Numbered from the stretch's first letter, positions 8,245 through 18,155 are shown. The stretch: 64,000 nt of DNA from JAGNGI01 sp035448825 (GCA_035448825.1 DAOTJS010000007.1:1-64000); one strand, 5' to 3'. A program made the numbers and translations. Notes: generated by a model from the letters alone, not told the origin.

Positions 8245-9585
8245 ATGAAAATAATCATTATTGGCGCCGGTGAAGTCGGTTATTATTTAGCTAAGCGTCT
8301 TATTAGCGAAGATCACCATGTAACTATTATCGAAAAAGACCCGGAACGTCATCGTCGGGTGGCAGAAACGCTCGATGCCATTGTTATTCATAATAGTGGT
8401 TCTAGTCCGCAGGTTTTAGAAAATGCCGGGGTAAAATCTGCCGACATTCTTATAGCTGTTACGGGAAGTGACGATACCAATATTCTGGCTTGTATCATCG
8501 CCAAGAAAATGGGAGTAGCCCGTTGTTTAGCGCGTGTTCACAGCGAGGAGTTCAGTTCTTCGAAATCGGTTGTTTCCGGTCAAGACATTGGTATTGACTT
8601 ACTGATTCATCCGGAACGCACGGCGGCGGAGGCTATAATCCGGTTGGTAGAACAATCGTCGGCATCTCAATTGGTGACCTTTGAGGATGACCGTTTGCAA
8701 ATTATTTCATTATTAATAAAAGAGGATAGCCCGGTAGTTGATCAAAGTCTGGAAGAAGTTGCTGCCCAGTATGCTCAATTTTCATTTTTATGTTTGGCGA
8801 TTTATCGGGAAGATAAGACTATTATTCCACGCGGTAAAAATGTCTATAAAAGCGGTGACATCGCCTATTTTATTGCCAAAGAAGAGGATATTCCTCATTT
8901 GACGGAATTGATCGGCTACCCAAAAACTGAACAACAGCATATTATGATTCTGGGGGCGGGGCTTCTCGGGAGACTGGTTGCGGCAGTTTTATCCCGTGAA
9001 ATGAATGTCAAGCTTATCGAGCAAGATCGCGACACGGCGGAAGAGGTCTCTGTGAATTTACCCGATACATTAGTATTGCAGGGAGATGGCACCGATATTG
9101 ATTTTCTCAGTTCGGAAAGAATTGAGGAGATGGATTGTTTTGTGGCGGTTTCCGGCAGTGAAAAGACCAATCTTCTTTCCGGCTTGCTGGCCAAGCATCT
9201 CGGAGTTAAACGCGTCATTATTCACGTCACTACCAATGAATATATCCCTCTGATGGATAAAATTGGTATAGATGCGGTCGTCAGTAAAAATATCGAGACT
9301 GTCAATGCGATTATGCGGTATGTACGGCGGGGTAATGTCATCGCCGTTTCATTATTTGAAGATATCAAAGCCGAAGCCATTGAATTGATGCCCCGCGCCG
9401 ATAGCGATATTACTAAACACCCAATTAAAAACCTTGATTTGCCAGAAGATATGATAATCGGTGCGCTGATTCGCCAGAAGGAAATTATTATACCGCGCGG
9501 CGATACTCAGATTCAACCTCAGGATAAAGTAGTGGTCTTTCTTAAACCTAATTTGATTCAGAAAGTCGAAAAGTATTTCAATTAA
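8245..9585 (+). CDS. trkA: Trk potassium uptake regulatory subunit TrkA
   Basis: Cytoplasmic NAD(H)-binding gating subunit of Trk/Ktr potassium transporters. The 446-residue protein has the duplicated layout of full TrkA: a first Rossmann RCK-N domain (IIIGAGEVGYYLAKRL near residue 3), RCK-C near 150-220, a second Rossmann domain (IMILGAGLLGRLVAAVL near 232) and a second RCK-C to the end. No membrane partner TrkH/TrkG is found on either side, so it must be encoded elsewhere. The gene lies tightly between ltaE and the glutamine amidotransferase gene, 5 bases before the latter. Confidence 0.93.
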   Translation: MKIIIIGAGEVGYYLAKRLISEDHHVTIIEKDPERHRRVAETLDAIVIHNSGSSPQVLENAGVKSADILIAVTGSDDTNILACIIAKKMGVARCLARVHSEEFSSSKSVVSGQDIGIDLLIHPERTAAEAIIRLVEQSSASQLVTFEDDRLQIISLLIKEDSPVVDQSLEEVAAQYAQFSFLCLAIYREDKTIIPRGKNVYKSGDIAYFIAKEEDIPHLTELIGYPKTEQQHIMILGAGLLGRLVAAVLSREMNVKLIEQDRDTAEEVSVNLPDTLVLQGDGTDIDFLSSERIEEMDCFVAVSGSEKTNLLSGLLAKHLGVKRVIIHVTTNEYIPLMDKIGIDAVVSKNIETVNAIMRYVRRGNVIAVSLFEDIKAEAIELMPRADSDITKHPIKNLDLPEDMIIGALIRQKEIIIPRGDTQIQPQDKVVVFLKPNLIQKVEKYFN

Positions 9586-9590
9586 ATGGA

Positions 9591-10334
9591 ATGAAACCGC
9601 CCGTTGTCCTAGTAATTAAAACCGGTTCAACTTATAGCGACTTGAGAAATACGTTAGGTGATTTCGATACCTGGATCAAAAATGCTGCCGGTGAAATTAA
9701 TTGCGAATGGAAAGTAAAGCCGGTCGCCAACGTCGAACCGGATAAAATTCCCAACTATCAGGGCGTAATCATCACCGGTTCCCATTCTTCGCTTACCCAG
9801 TTTTACGAATTTTACGGTGGAATGGAGCGCGTTGTTAAACAAATTATTGACTACCGGATTTACACGCTCGCGATCTGTTTTGGCCACCAGCTAATTCATA
9901 AAATTATGGGCGGAACCGTGGACGCCAATCCTCTGGGAACCGAATTAGGCGTAGTCACCATTAATCTTACTTTTCAAGGCCTGGTAAATCCACTGTTCGT
10001 TGGACAGAGCGGCAGTCGGATGCAGGTTTACGCCTCCCATTCTGACATTGTCGTAAAACCGGCGGTGGGTTTTGTCCAATTAGCCTGGAATAAATTGGCA
10101 CAATTTCAAGCTACGTGCTATGACAATTTCATTTATACTACCCAATTTCATCCGGAATATACTAAGGAAATTATGGCCTGGTATTTGAGAAAGAATTTCG
10201 CTCTATTAAATAAGCAACATATTTCGAACCCCCTCCATTTTGCGACGGCTGATGAAATCCTCAAAAGCAACAAATCACTACCGAAGTCCAGACTGATTAT
10301 CCAAAATTTCCTTAATTTGATTAGCAGTAAATAA
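9591..10334 (+). CDS. Class I glutamine amidotransferase (GMP synthase-like)
   Basis: A stand-alone class I glutaminase domain of 247 residues. The nucleophile cysteine is in LAICFGHQLI, preceded by the oxyanion strand GVIITGSHSSL, and the catalytic His-Glu pair is in TTQFHPEYTKE. No synthetase domain is attached and the neighbours (trkA, endonuclease V) do not give a pathway. Stand-alone relatives include gamma-glutamyl hydrolases acting on polyamine or other glutamyl conjugates. The gene abuts endonuclease V directly: its stop is followed at once by the next ATG. Confidence 0.82.
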   Translation: MKPPVVLVIKTGSTYSDLRNTLGDFDTWIKNAAGEINCEWKVKPVANVEPDKIPNYQGVIITGSHSSLTQFYEFYGGMERVVKQIIDYRIYTLAICFGHQLIHKIMGGTVDANPLGTELGVVTINLTFQGLVNPLFVGQSGSRMQVYASHSDIVVKPAVGFVQLAWNKLAQFQATCYDNFIYTTQFHPEYTKEIMAWYLRKNFALLNKQHISNPLHFATADEILKSNKSLPKSRLIIQNFLNLISSK

Positions 10335-11075
10335 ATGCAACCAGTTATAAATCATCCCTGGCAGGTGTCAATCCAAGAAGCCAAAGCTATTCAACTGCAA
10401 CTGGCGAAGGAAGTTATCCATGAAAAGTTTTCGGGTAAAATTATCAAAATTTGCGCAGTGGACGTCTCTTATGGGCGTTTTGATAGCGCCGGATACGGGG
10501 TGTTGGGCTGGTTTGCGGTTACTGATGATTCTTCTGGCAAACAATTTGATTGCCAAACGATCAAGATTTTTACGACGATCAGTTCGGTCGCTTTTCCGTA
10601 TGTTCCCGGCTATTTGAGTTTTCGGGAGATTCCGGTGCTACTGTCACTGTTTCAAAAATTGCCGGAAAAACCGGATTTGGTGCTGGTAGATGGAGCCGGA
10701 GTTGCCCATCCCCGCGGAATCGGTTTAGCCGCGCATTTGGGAGTAATATTCGATATACCGACCATCGGCTGTGCCAAGTCGCGACTATTTGGCAATTATG
10801 CCGAACCGGCTAACGAAAGTGGGGCAGTTTCAGCGTTGACTAATGAAGGTGACATTATTGGATACGTCCTGCGTACGAAAAAGAATACTAGACCGCTTTT
10901 TATTTCACCCGGTCACCGGACCGATCCCCAATCATCGCTCGCAATTATCCAACGATTTTGTGGAAAATATCGGATTCCTGAACCGCTTCGGACGGTAGAT
11001 TTAATTTCCAAAGAATTGCGTAGGAATCCCGATCGCTTACCAAACAATATGAATATGATGAGCTGTAATAGTTAA
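10335..11075 (+). CDS. nfi: Endonuclease V (deaminated-base repair)
   Basis: Cuts DNA near hypoxanthine and related deaminated bases. The 246-residue protein has the family motifs in order: ICAVDVSYG (catalytic Asp), PGYLSFREIPVL (catalytic Glu), VLVDGAGVAHPRGIGLAAHLG (second Asp) and IGCAKSRLFG. The C-terminal SPGHRTDPQSSLAII is also typical. It is the last gene but one of the ltaE-trkA-amidotransferase-nfi run, followed after 16 bases by the PspC gene, whose GAGGT ribosome site lies in that gap. Confidence 0.93.
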   Translation: MQPVINHPWQVSIQEAKAIQLQLAKEVIHEKFSGKIIKICAVDVSYGRFDSAGYGVLGWFAVTDDSSGKQFDCQTIKIFTTISSVAFPYVPGYLSFREIPVLLSLFQKLPEKPDLVLVDGAGVAHPRGIGLAAHLGVIFDIPTIGCAKSRLFGNYAEPANESGAVSALTNEGDIIGYVLRTKKNTRPLFISPGHRTDPQSSLAIIQRFCGKYRIPEPLRTVDLISKELRRNPDRLPNNMNMMSCNS

Positions 11076-11091
11076 AAAGAAGAGGTAGAAA

Positions 11092-11535
11092 ATGAAAAAA
11101 CTTTATCGTAGTCGCAAGCACCGAATAATTGGCGGAGTTTGCGGCGGAATTGCCGAGTATTTTGAAATTGATCCGGTTTTGGTACGGCTAATCTGGGTCA
11201 TACTGATTATTTTTGGTGGAATAGGTGTTTTGGCTTATATCATTGCCTGGATTATTATTCCAAAACAAGAGGAATCGAGCTCGACTATCGAACCGCCCGA
11301 GCAAACCTCCGAGACTCAGCCCTCGCAAGAAGTGACAACTCAGTCGTCAAATAAGCGCCTTTTCTGGGGAATTGTACTGATCATTGTCGGACTGCTGATT
11401 GTGGCTAATCAATTCTGGTGGCCATTTGATTTTATTCGGACTTTAGTGAGAGGCATTTTTAAGTTTTTCATTCCGGCTGTTTTAATTGTATTGGGTATTT
11501 TCATCATTTTGCAGGGCAAAGAATCCAAAAAGTAA
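11092..11535 (+). CDS. PspC-domain membrane protein
   Basis: A 147-residue membrane protein. Residues 2-60 form a PspC domain with the hallmark LYRSRKHRIIGGVCGGIAEY, IDPVLVRLIWV and a glycine-rich transmembrane helix ending IIAWIIIPKQ. A Ser/Thr/Glu-rich linker (about 61-85) follows, then two more hydrophobic helices (about 90-108 and 120-142) resembling the LiaF/DUF5668 membrane part. Such proteins often take part in envelope-stress sensing. No phage-shock partner (pspA, pspB) is nearby. The 170 bases after it contain nothing I can identify. Confidence 0.85.
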   Translation: MKKLYRSRKHRIIGGVCGGIAEYFEIDPVLVRLIWVILIIFGGIGVLAYIIAWIIIPKQEESSSTIEPPEQTSETQPSQEVTTQSSNKRLFWGIVLIIVGLLIVANQFWWPFDFIRTLVRGIFKFFIPAVLIVLGIFIILQGKESKK

Positions 11536-11707
11536 GTAATAGAAAAGCATAGACGTTCAATCGTAAGAATTGATCTCGCCTTAATGCCAGAGATTTTCTC
11601 ATCTGGATACCAGGGAATCAAAGACATTTTACGAGATCAATCCAGCTAAAAAGTGGCAAATGGAAACATTACACTTGTTAAAATTGAAATTCTAAAGCCC
11701 ATACATT

Positions 11708-14410
11708 TTAAAAAGTCGAGTACCCTTTTTTTCTCTGAATCCATTTGACACATTCCACAAACCAGAGGGTACAGGAGGACAATCCTACCACTAAAAGCCA
11801 ATCCCACCATTGTAATGGCATAGTTTTAAATACAATTCCAAGAAAAGGAATATAAACTACCGCCATTTGAAGCAGGAAAGAAACGCCGGTTGCCAGAACG
11901 AGTTTTTTATTACCCAAAAATCCAACTTTGAACACCGATTCAGTAAAATTGCGATAATTGAACGAATGGAAAAGTTGACTCACTGCGAGGACAATAAAAG
12001 CCGCAGTTCTGGCTCTTTCCAGCCCCTCTTTCTCCACTTTTAATACAAAGATGAAAGCCAGCAAACTGGAAAAGGCAATGAAAAATCCTTGGAGGAGAAG
12101 TAAAAGCATGGTTTTTTTGTTGACAATACCTTCATCTTTGGGGCGCGGCGGTCTTTCCATTACCTTGGGATCCAGCGGTTCTACCCCGAGGGCTAAAGCC
12201 GGGAATCCATCAGTGATCAAATTCACCCATAAAATCTGAATGGGAAACAGCGGAATAGGCAAGCCCAAAAGAGAAGAAAAAAACATCAACAGAATTTCTC
12301 CCGCATTACAGGAAAGTAAATAATAAATAAATTTTTTGATATTGTCGTATATCCCTCGACCTTCTTCCACCGCGGCAACAATAGAAGCAAAATTATCATC
12401 CAGAACTACCATATCCGATACTTCTTTGGTCACATCTGTGCCCGTGATCCCCATAGCCACTCCAATATCGGCTTCTTTCACGGCCGGGGCATCATTTACT
12501 CCATCCCCAGTCATAGCGACTACGTCTCCTCGGGATTTCCAGGCTCGAACAATGCGGAGTTTATGTTCGGGAGAAACGCGGGCATATACCGAAATGTTTT
12601 TAACTTCTTGCTGGAAAGTAGTTTCATCCATTTGATCCAATTCTTCGCCGGTCAGGGCTTTGGTTTCTGGTCTATAAATTTGAAGAGCTTTGGCTACTGC
12701 CACGGCTGTGGTTTTGTGATCGCCAGTGATCATCACCGGTTGAATGCCTGCGGTCTTACATGCCAAAATGGCTGGCTTTACTTCCTCTCGGGGAGGATCC
12801 ATCATAGCAATTAACCCCAGAAAAACCAAGTGATTTTCTACTTGTTCTGTGGAAAAAGGCTTCTCGATGCGATCCAGCGTTCGATACGCCAAACCCAATA
12901 CTCTCAACGCTTCGTTACCAAATCGCTGATTTGCTTCTTGAATTTGGATTCGATCTTCTTCTGTCAAAGGGCGGATAGATCCGTTGATTTCAATAAAATC
13001 ACATCGTTGGAGCAATATATCGGGAGCGCCTTTCACGAAAGCAACCCATTGTTCACCATTTTTCCGAATCATACTCATAAGCTTCCGATTCGAATCAAAA
13101 GGCAGTTCATCTACAAATGGATATTTTTTTTCCTCTGCTTCCTTCCAAATTCCTAATTTGGCTCCGGCAACTAACAACGCGGCTTCCGTGGGGTCACCTG
13201 AAATTCCATAGCCCTGTTCCGTTTTAAAAAGACGGGCTCCATTGCATAATACGGCACACCGAAGGGCTTTTTCTAATTCTAATGGAATCTCTTCTCTATT
13301 CAGGGGTTTATCATCCTCAAAAAATTCTCCTTGAGGGTTATATCCTACTCCAGTTACCCGATATACTCGATGTCCCACATACAGGGACTGAACGGTCATT
13401 TCATTTTTGGTCAAAGTACCGGTTTTATCTGAACATATCACAGTAGCGGAGCCCAAAGTTTCCACAGAAGGGAGCTTCCGAATGAGCACATGGCGTCGCA
13501 CCATGCGCTGAACCCCTAAAGCCAACGCGATAGTTACCACGGCTGGTAATCCTTCTGGAATTGCCGCCACCGCAAGACTCACGGCAGTAAGGAATATATC
13601 AATAAGTTTGCCCCCGCGGAGCAATTCCATAACGAAAACTATCGCTACAATGGCAAAGCACAAATAAACAATCCAATGACCAAATGCTTCGAGTCGTTTT
13701 TGCAGAGGCGTGGTTTCGTGCTCAATGGTGAGAATCATATCCGCAATTTTGCCCAACTCGGTCTGCATCCCGGTACTAACAACCATAGCTCTGGCTTTTC
13801 CACTGACGACTGAAGTCCCCGCAAAAACCATATTCGTACGTTCTCCCAATGGAATTTCAGGTTTTTCTATGGATTCAGCATTTTTTTGAACAGGAAGCGA
13901 TTCCCCGGTTAAACTAGCTTCTTCGACACTGAAATTCGAGGTATGCCAGAGCACTCGGGAATCGGCCGGAATGTGATCTCCTGCTTCGATTTCGATTATA
14001 TCGCCGGGAACTACTTCGCTTGAAGGAATAGTCATTTGATTTCCATCTCGAATCACCTTAGCCATAGGAGTGGACAATCGTTTTAAAGCCACAATGGCTT
14101 TTTCGGCTCGATATTCCTGGACAAACCCCAAAATGGCATTGAAAATTACAATAGCGAGGATAGCCAGAGCATCAATCCATTCTCCGAGAAAACCCGATAC
14201 AATAGCGGCCCCGATCAGTACCCAGATGATAAAATCTTTAAATTGATCCAAAAAAAGAAAAATTGGATGCCGACCTTTTTGTTCTTGGAGTTGATTGGGA
14301 CCGTATTGAGTGAGACGTTTTAAGGCTTCTTTTGAGGAAAGCCCCTTTTCAGGATCCGAACCAAGTTTTTCACACAATTGAGAAATGTTCAATTGCCACC
14401 ATTTTTCCAT
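11708..14410 (-). CDS. Calcium-transporting-type P-type ATPase (P2A)
   Basis: ATP-driven cation exporter of the inner membrane, 900 residues, full length. The actuator motif SLTGES lies near 167-172, the phosphorylated aspartate is D328 in SDKTGTLT, and the hinge motif MTGDGVNDAP lies near residue 640. The M4 motif AAIPEGLPAVV holds the calcium-site glutamate, and the C-terminal membrane half begins with the NAGEILLMFFSSLLGLP and ILWVNLITDGFPALALG segments typical of SERCA/PMR1-type pumps. Residues in M5-M6 (N and E of NAGE, N and D of NLITD) keep the calcium-binding pattern. It is transcribed alone, convergent with the PspC gene. Manganese transport is an alternative. Confidence 0.92.
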   Translation of the reverse strand: MEKWWQLNISQLCEKLGSDPEKGLSSKEALKRLTQYGPNQLQEQKGRHPIFLFLDQFKDFIIWVLIGAAIVSGFLGEWIDALAILAIVIFNAILGFVQEYRAEKAIVALKRLSTPMAKVIRDGNQMTIPSSEVVPGDIIEIEAGDHIPADSRVLWHTSNFSVEEASLTGESLPVQKNAESIEKPEIPLGERTNMVFAGTSVVSGKARAMVVSTGMQTELGKIADMILTIEHETTPLQKRLEAFGHWIVYLCFAIVAIVFVMELLRGGKLIDIFLTAVSLAVAAIPEGLPAVVTIALALGVQRMVRRHVLIRKLPSVETLGSATVICSDKTGTLTKNEMTVQSLYVGHRVYRVTGVGYNPQGEFFEDDKPLNREEIPLELEKALRCAVLCNGARLFKTEQGYGISGDPTEAALLVAGAKLGIWKEAEEKKYPFVDELPFDSNRKLMSMIRKNGEQWVAFVKGAPDILLQRCDFIEINGSIRPLTEEDRIQIQEANQRFGNEALRVLGLAYRTLDRIEKPFSTEQVENHLVFLGLIAMMDPPREEVKPAILACKTAGIQPVMITGDHKTTAVAVAKALQIYRPETKALTGEELDQMDETTFQQEVKNISVYARVSPEHKLRIVRAWKSRGDVVAMTGDGVNDAPAVKEADIGVAMGITGTDVTKEVSDMVVLDDNFASIVAAVEEGRGIYDNIKKFIYYLLSCNAGEILLMFFSSLLGLPIPLFPIQILWVNLITDGFPALALGVEPLDPKVMERPPRPKDEGIVNKKTMLLLLLQGFFIAFSSLLAFIFVLKVEKEGLERARTAAFIVLAVSQLFHSFNYRNFTESVFKVGFLGNKKLVLATGVSFLLQMAVVYIPFLGIVFKTMPLQWWDWLLVVGLSSCTLWFVECVKWIQRKKGYSTF

Positions 14411-14683
14411 AGTCTTATTCCCTTGTTAGATTTTTATCCGTAAGCGATGGTATGCTGTTTCACAGAGATCGGGTTTCGTAATACATAAGAAAGTCTTATT
14501 TTGTTCGAAACAAAATAAGAAAAAGATCGTAAATGTAGCCTCAATTTTACTGTATATTTTTTTATAGCACTCGTTCTCATAAAAAACAGTCCAATTTAAT
14601 GACCAGCTCCGGTGAAATCAATCCATTTTTTATCAGGACTTTCCCCGATTTTTTGGAAAGTTTAATTCTTTTCAGTCCTAGCT

Positions 14684-14924
14684 AAACCAATTTCCGACCC
14701 GCCCCAAGCGGGACTAAATTGGTTTCGGCGCATCTTTGTGTTTTTAGACAAGATTAACAAGATTTCTTTTTTTTGATACAGCTCTGCGGTCAAGGTATTG
14801 TACTAAGACGAAACCGCAGAGAAGTTATTCCTCAAAGAGGATAAAGAAGAAACTATTTGCCACAGACAATCTTTATTTGATTGCGTTAGGTGTTGCTAAA
14901 ATTTTATCACTGTTTTATTCCAAT
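14684..14924. repeat. Dispersed repeat block, copy A
   Basis: Begins with a hairpin, AAACCAATTT at the left and AAATTGGTTT at the right around an inner CCCGC/GCGGG stem, then a TAGACAAGATTAACAAGATT phrase, then a CTCTGCGGT...GGTATTGTA segment, ending with TATTTGCCACAGACAATCTT. The same sequence recurs in order at 17318-17535 and in two pieces at 17929-18001 and 18156-18276, so the large gene at 15020 is bracketed by direct copies. A fourth, weaker copy of the hairpin is at 18542-18583. Confidence 0.8.
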
Positions 14925-14944
14925 ATCACAACCTTACCTTTTAT

Positions 14945-14973
14945 TTGACAATTTAAGCCTATTTGATTATTTT
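14945..14973 (+). promoter_or_regulatory. Candidate promoter for the TPR/WG gene
   Basis: A perfect TTGACA at 14945-14950 is followed after 17 bases by TATTTT at 14968-14973, about 45 bases upstream of the ATG at 15020, with GAGGT as ribosome site at about 15006. The surrounding DNA is very A+T-rich, so the -10 match is weak evidence. Confidence 0.42.
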
Positions 14974-15019
14974 ATTTTTAATTATAAAAGATAAATTTAA
15001 AAACTGAGGTAAATGTATT

Positions 15020-17260
15020 ATGTTGTCAAAAGTTGAACAGGCTGATGCCAAGAAAGTAGAACAAGCACTTGAGTATTTAAATGATGGAGACTTTGAATTA
15101 GCCCAAATAATTCTGGAAGAAGTTTGTAGCCGTTGCCCTGAAAATTATGAATATGAATTTACCGAGGGGGATAAACATTATATTAAGTTATGGGATAATC
15201 TAGAATTCCTTAGTTATTTAAATAAGATGGAAGAAATCTACTGGATACCATCAGTATATCCTCGAGCTTGTTATTATCTGGCGTATATCCTAATCGAAAA
15301 AGGCAAATATAAAAAGGCAATATCCTGGTTGAATAAAGGTTTATTGATGGAGCCCCAGAACCCAAAGTTTTTTACCGAATTAGGTGCAGTTTATGGTCGC
15401 CTTGGTGATTATTTCAGATCATTAGATTATTATAAACAAGCCTTGAATTTACCAAACATTCGAAATCACGAACGCGCAATAGCGTTACGGGGAGCAGGTG
15501 TTCAATTAATTAATTTAGGCCATCTCGATGAGGCAAAGAATTATTTAAAAGAATCATTGGAAATAGAAGAAAATAATGATATTGCGATTAATGAACTGAA
15601 TTATATTTCAAAGGTAGAGAGTAACCAAAAATCAAGAATTGAAATAATAAAGGAAAAGGCCAAAATAAGAGGGATAATCTGGGAAGATTTTATCAAACAA
15701 GTAGAAATGGAATTCAATGAACCTATAACCGTCTATGCCAGAGAGGCAGTTGTGGATTTTTGGAATCATTGGACGATGTTTTCCGAGTCTATTTCGAAGC
15801 GTTTACTATCTTTACATATTGATAATCTTGCTTTTATTGATAATTTTCCTCAATATAAAAAGGAAAATGTGTGGAAAAAAATAGGACTTATCATTATTTT
15901 AATGGGATTAATAACGTTACTCTTTAACGGAATAATTGGTATTATTTTAATACTTACGGGGATAGGCATAAGGTATTATAATAATTATTATTTAATTAAG
16001 AAAATGAAAGCTTATGCTAAAGATTTAATGAAAGATGCGACTCTTAATCCGGCAAAAGGTGGTTATTCGAGGCTGTGTGCAAATTATATTGTGGGACTAG
16101 TCGGATTTGCTACCCAACAAACCTCGGGATGGTGGCCTCAGCTTCCTTCAAATGTTTTGACAGGCTTACAAACTGTTATTGAAACTGATAATATTATATT
16201 TAATAATAGAATTTTAATGACCAAAAGCCCAATAGATTTATATCTTGTCAAGGTTAATAACAAATATGGTTATATTGACAGAACAGGTAGAATAGTTATT
16301 GAGCCGAAGATTGATGAATCAAACGAATATTTTAATGGCTACGCAATAATAAGAATTAATAATAAATCGGGAGTAATAGATCAAAATGGAAAAGTATTTA
16401 TTCACCCTGATTTATTTGATATATTGCATTATTCTGACGGAATATTTCAATTTGAAAAAAATAATAGGTTTGGATATATCAATGAAGAAGGTGCGATTAT
16501 AATTGAACCTATTTTTGATTTCGGATGGGAATTTTCGGAAGGTCTTGCGGGTGTAGAATTAAATCAAAAGTGGGGGTTTATTAATAAATTTGGTGTAGCT
16601 ATTATTGAACCTCAATTTGATGAAGCAGGTAGTTTTTCAAATGGTTTAGCGCCCGTAAGAATAGGCACTAAATGGGGATATATTGATAAAACTGGGAAAT
16701 TCATCGTTGAGCCTAAATTTGATAGGGCTGATGATTATTACGATGATCTTGCCATCATAATGATAGATAATAAATGGGGTTATATAGATAAATTTGGTGA
16801 GATAATTATCAAACCACAGTTTGATAAAATTAATCGCTTCTCCGAGGGTTTATCAGCAGTGAAAATCGGTAATTATTGGGGGTATATTGATAAAAAAGGT
16901 AAAATGGTAATTAAAACCCAGTTTAGTAGTTCTAACAGTTTTTCAGAAGGCCTGGCATTAATTAAAGTTAAGTTAGATTTTAGTATTCTTAGTAAAAATG
17001 AGAAGTTTGGCTTTATTGATCAATCGGGGGGAATGATTATTGAGCCCATATTTGATAATGCAGGCAGTTTCTCTATGGGATTGGCACCAGTAAAAATAGG
17101 TTCAAAATGGGGATATATTGATAAAACCGGAAGAATAGTTATTGATTGTATATTCGACAAAGCACATATTTTTCACAAAGGTCTTGCAAGGATTGAGACA
17201 GGTAACAGAATTGGTTATATCAATTCAGCCGGTGAATATATATGGGAACCGAGAGACTAA
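15020..17260 (+). CDS. TPR and WG-repeat membrane protein
   Basis: A 746-residue protein of unknown function. Residues 1 to about 200 hold tetratricopeptide-like helices (for example YYLAYILIEKGKYKKAISWL and AKNYLKESLEIEENND). Two hydrophobic helices at about 287-325 anchor it in a membrane. Residues about 415-746 contain ten WG repeats, each a variant of KWGYIDKTG-IIEP-FD at roughly 32-35-residue spacing; the second and tenth are the most degenerate. WG repeats are thought to form beta-propeller-like binding surfaces. The gene stands alone, is richer in A+T than its neighbours, and is flanked by direct copies of a non-coding repeat block, which suggests acquisition or duplication. No enzyme motif is seen. 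Confidence 0.85.
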   Translation: MLSKVEQADAKKVEQALEYLNDGDFELAQIILEEVCSRCPENYEYEFTEGDKHYIKLWDNLEFLSYLNKMEEIYWIPSVYPRACYYLAYILIEKGKYKKAISWLNKGLLMEPQNPKFFTELGAVYGRLGDYFRSLDYYKQALNLPNIRNHERAIALRGAGVQLINLGHLDEAKNYLKESLEIEENNDIAINELNYISKVESNQKSRIEIIKEKAKIRGIIWEDFIKQVEMEFNEPITVYAREAVVDFWNHWTMFSESISKRLLSLHIDNLAFIDNFPQYKKENVWKKIGLIIILMGLITLLFNGIIGIILILTGIGIRYYNNYYLIKKMKAYAKDLMKDATLNPAKGGYSRLCANYIVGLVGFATQQTSGWWPQLPSNVLTGLQTVIETDNIIFNNRILMTKSPIDLYLVKVNNKYGYIDRTGRIVIEPKIDESNEYFNGYAIIRINNKSGVIDQNGKVFIHPDLFDILHYSDGIFQFEKNNRFGYINEEGAIIIEPIFDFGWEFSEGLAGVELNQKWGFINKFGVAIIEPQFDEAGSFSNGLAPVRIGTKWGYIDKTGKFIVEPKFDRADDYYDDLAIIMIDNKWGYIDKFGEIIIKPQFDKINRFSEGLSAVKIGNYWGYIDKKGKMVIKTQFSSSNSFSEGLALIKVKLDFSILSKNEKFGFIDQSGGMIIEPIFDNAGSFSMGLAPVKIGSKWGYIDKTGRIVIDCIFDKAHIFHKGLARIETGNRIGYINSAGEYIWEPRD

Positions 17261-17317
17261 GTTATTAGCCCTCAAGATTTTCCAAGAGCTGTTATCAGTA
17301 CCCGGGAAAATGCACCA

Positions 17318-17535
17318 AAACCAATTTAGCCCCGTTTGCGACGGGTCGGGAAATGGTTTCGATGCATATTTTTAGACAAGATATACAGGATTGACTCCGA
17401 AGGAGTCTCTGGTGAAACAAGATTAACTAGATTTTTTCCCTTTTTTCTCATACCACTCTGCGGTTCAAGTATTGTAGAAAAATAAGATTACAGAAAAGCT
17501 ATTCCTCGAAGAGGATTGAGAAGAAAATGTCCCTT
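17318..17535. repeat. Dispersed repeat block, copy B
   Basis: Same order of elements as block A: the AAACCAATTT/AAATGGTTT hairpin (17318-17359), TTTTTAGACAAGATATACAG, a CACTCTGCGGTTCAAGTATT segment, and AAAAGCTATTCCTCGAAGAG. It differs by an inserted double hairpin GACTCC-GAA-GGAGTC plus TCTCTGGTGA at 17393-17415. It lies just past the stop of the TPR/WG gene, so the gene is bracketed by A and B in direct orientation. Confidence 0.75.
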
Positions 17536-17563
17536 TTCGAGCGATTTTTATAAATTATCAAAT

Positions 17564-17815
17564 GACTAAATAATTTATTTTAATTACTTGATAAAACATT
17601 TAAATGATTTGACAACTTTGTTTGTTGGTAAAAATAAATGGCCAAACGATTTGGCCAAACAATTTGACCGTCTGATAAAACGTCCAAACGATTTGGCCAC
17701 TTTGTTTACCGGTTAAAATAAATGGCCAAATGATTTGGCAATCTTATTTTACCGTCCAACAAAAGTTCCAAATGACTTAACAATTTTATTTAATGGTTTG
17801 ATAAAATTGTCAAAT
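17564..17815. repeat. Six tandem 42-bp degenerate repeats
   Basis: Six consecutive units of exactly 42 bases start at 17564, 17606, 17648, 17690, 17732 and 17774. Units begin GATTTGGC or GACTTAAC/GACTAAAT and end in CCAAAC, CCAAAT, TCAAAT or TTAAAT. Several units fold on themselves; the fourth has ATTTGGCCA near its start and TGGCCAAAT at its end. There are no unique spacers between units, so it is a satellite-like array and not CRISPR. Stop codons in all frames argue against translation. Confidence 0.85.
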
Positions 17816-17928
17816 GACTAAAACATTTTAAAAAGTGACTTTTTAAAATAGATCAACAGCCTGAAAACTATCTTATATTGTCCCGTCTAATCGTCTGATA
17901 ATTAGAGCGGTTGACGAATTGATTTGGT

Positions 17929-18001
17929 TATTTGCCGCAGGCAATCTTTATTTGACCGCGCTAGGAGCTTTGTTAAAATTACAATACTATTTTATTGCAA
18001 T
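17929..18001. repeat. Repeat block C, first piece
   Basis: TATTTGCCGCAGGCAATCTT and the following bases through TTTATTGCAAT match the end of block A (14854-14924) over about 70 bases with scattered differences. In block A this piece follows the hairpin piece; here it precedes it by about 155 bases, so the order has been rearranged. Confidence 0.65.
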
Positions 18002-18155
18002 GTTGTTTGCTAGGTTATCAGAACTTCCCCTAATTTTATCGAAAGTTGAAACTCCGAGGTAGGAGTTTCTGGCTATTATGTTTTTCTACAAAACTTGAAG
18101 CCCTCCGGGCTAATTAGGAATTAATGATTTTTTGATAAACACCCACCGCAGATGT

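Larger units (their letters stand above)
14411..15019. other. Non-coding stretch with repeat block A
   Basis: No gene is supported here. The stretch separates the divergent ATPase and TPR/WG genes. It contains repeat block A at 14684-14924, with a long hairpin at its start, and a candidate promoter at 14945-14973 for the TPR/WG gene. The part at 14411-14683 shows nothing recognisable. Confidence 0.6.

Noticed and set aside
17564..17815. Possible CRISPR array
   Set aside because: Units are contiguous with no spacers and drift along their whole length; no cas genes are present.
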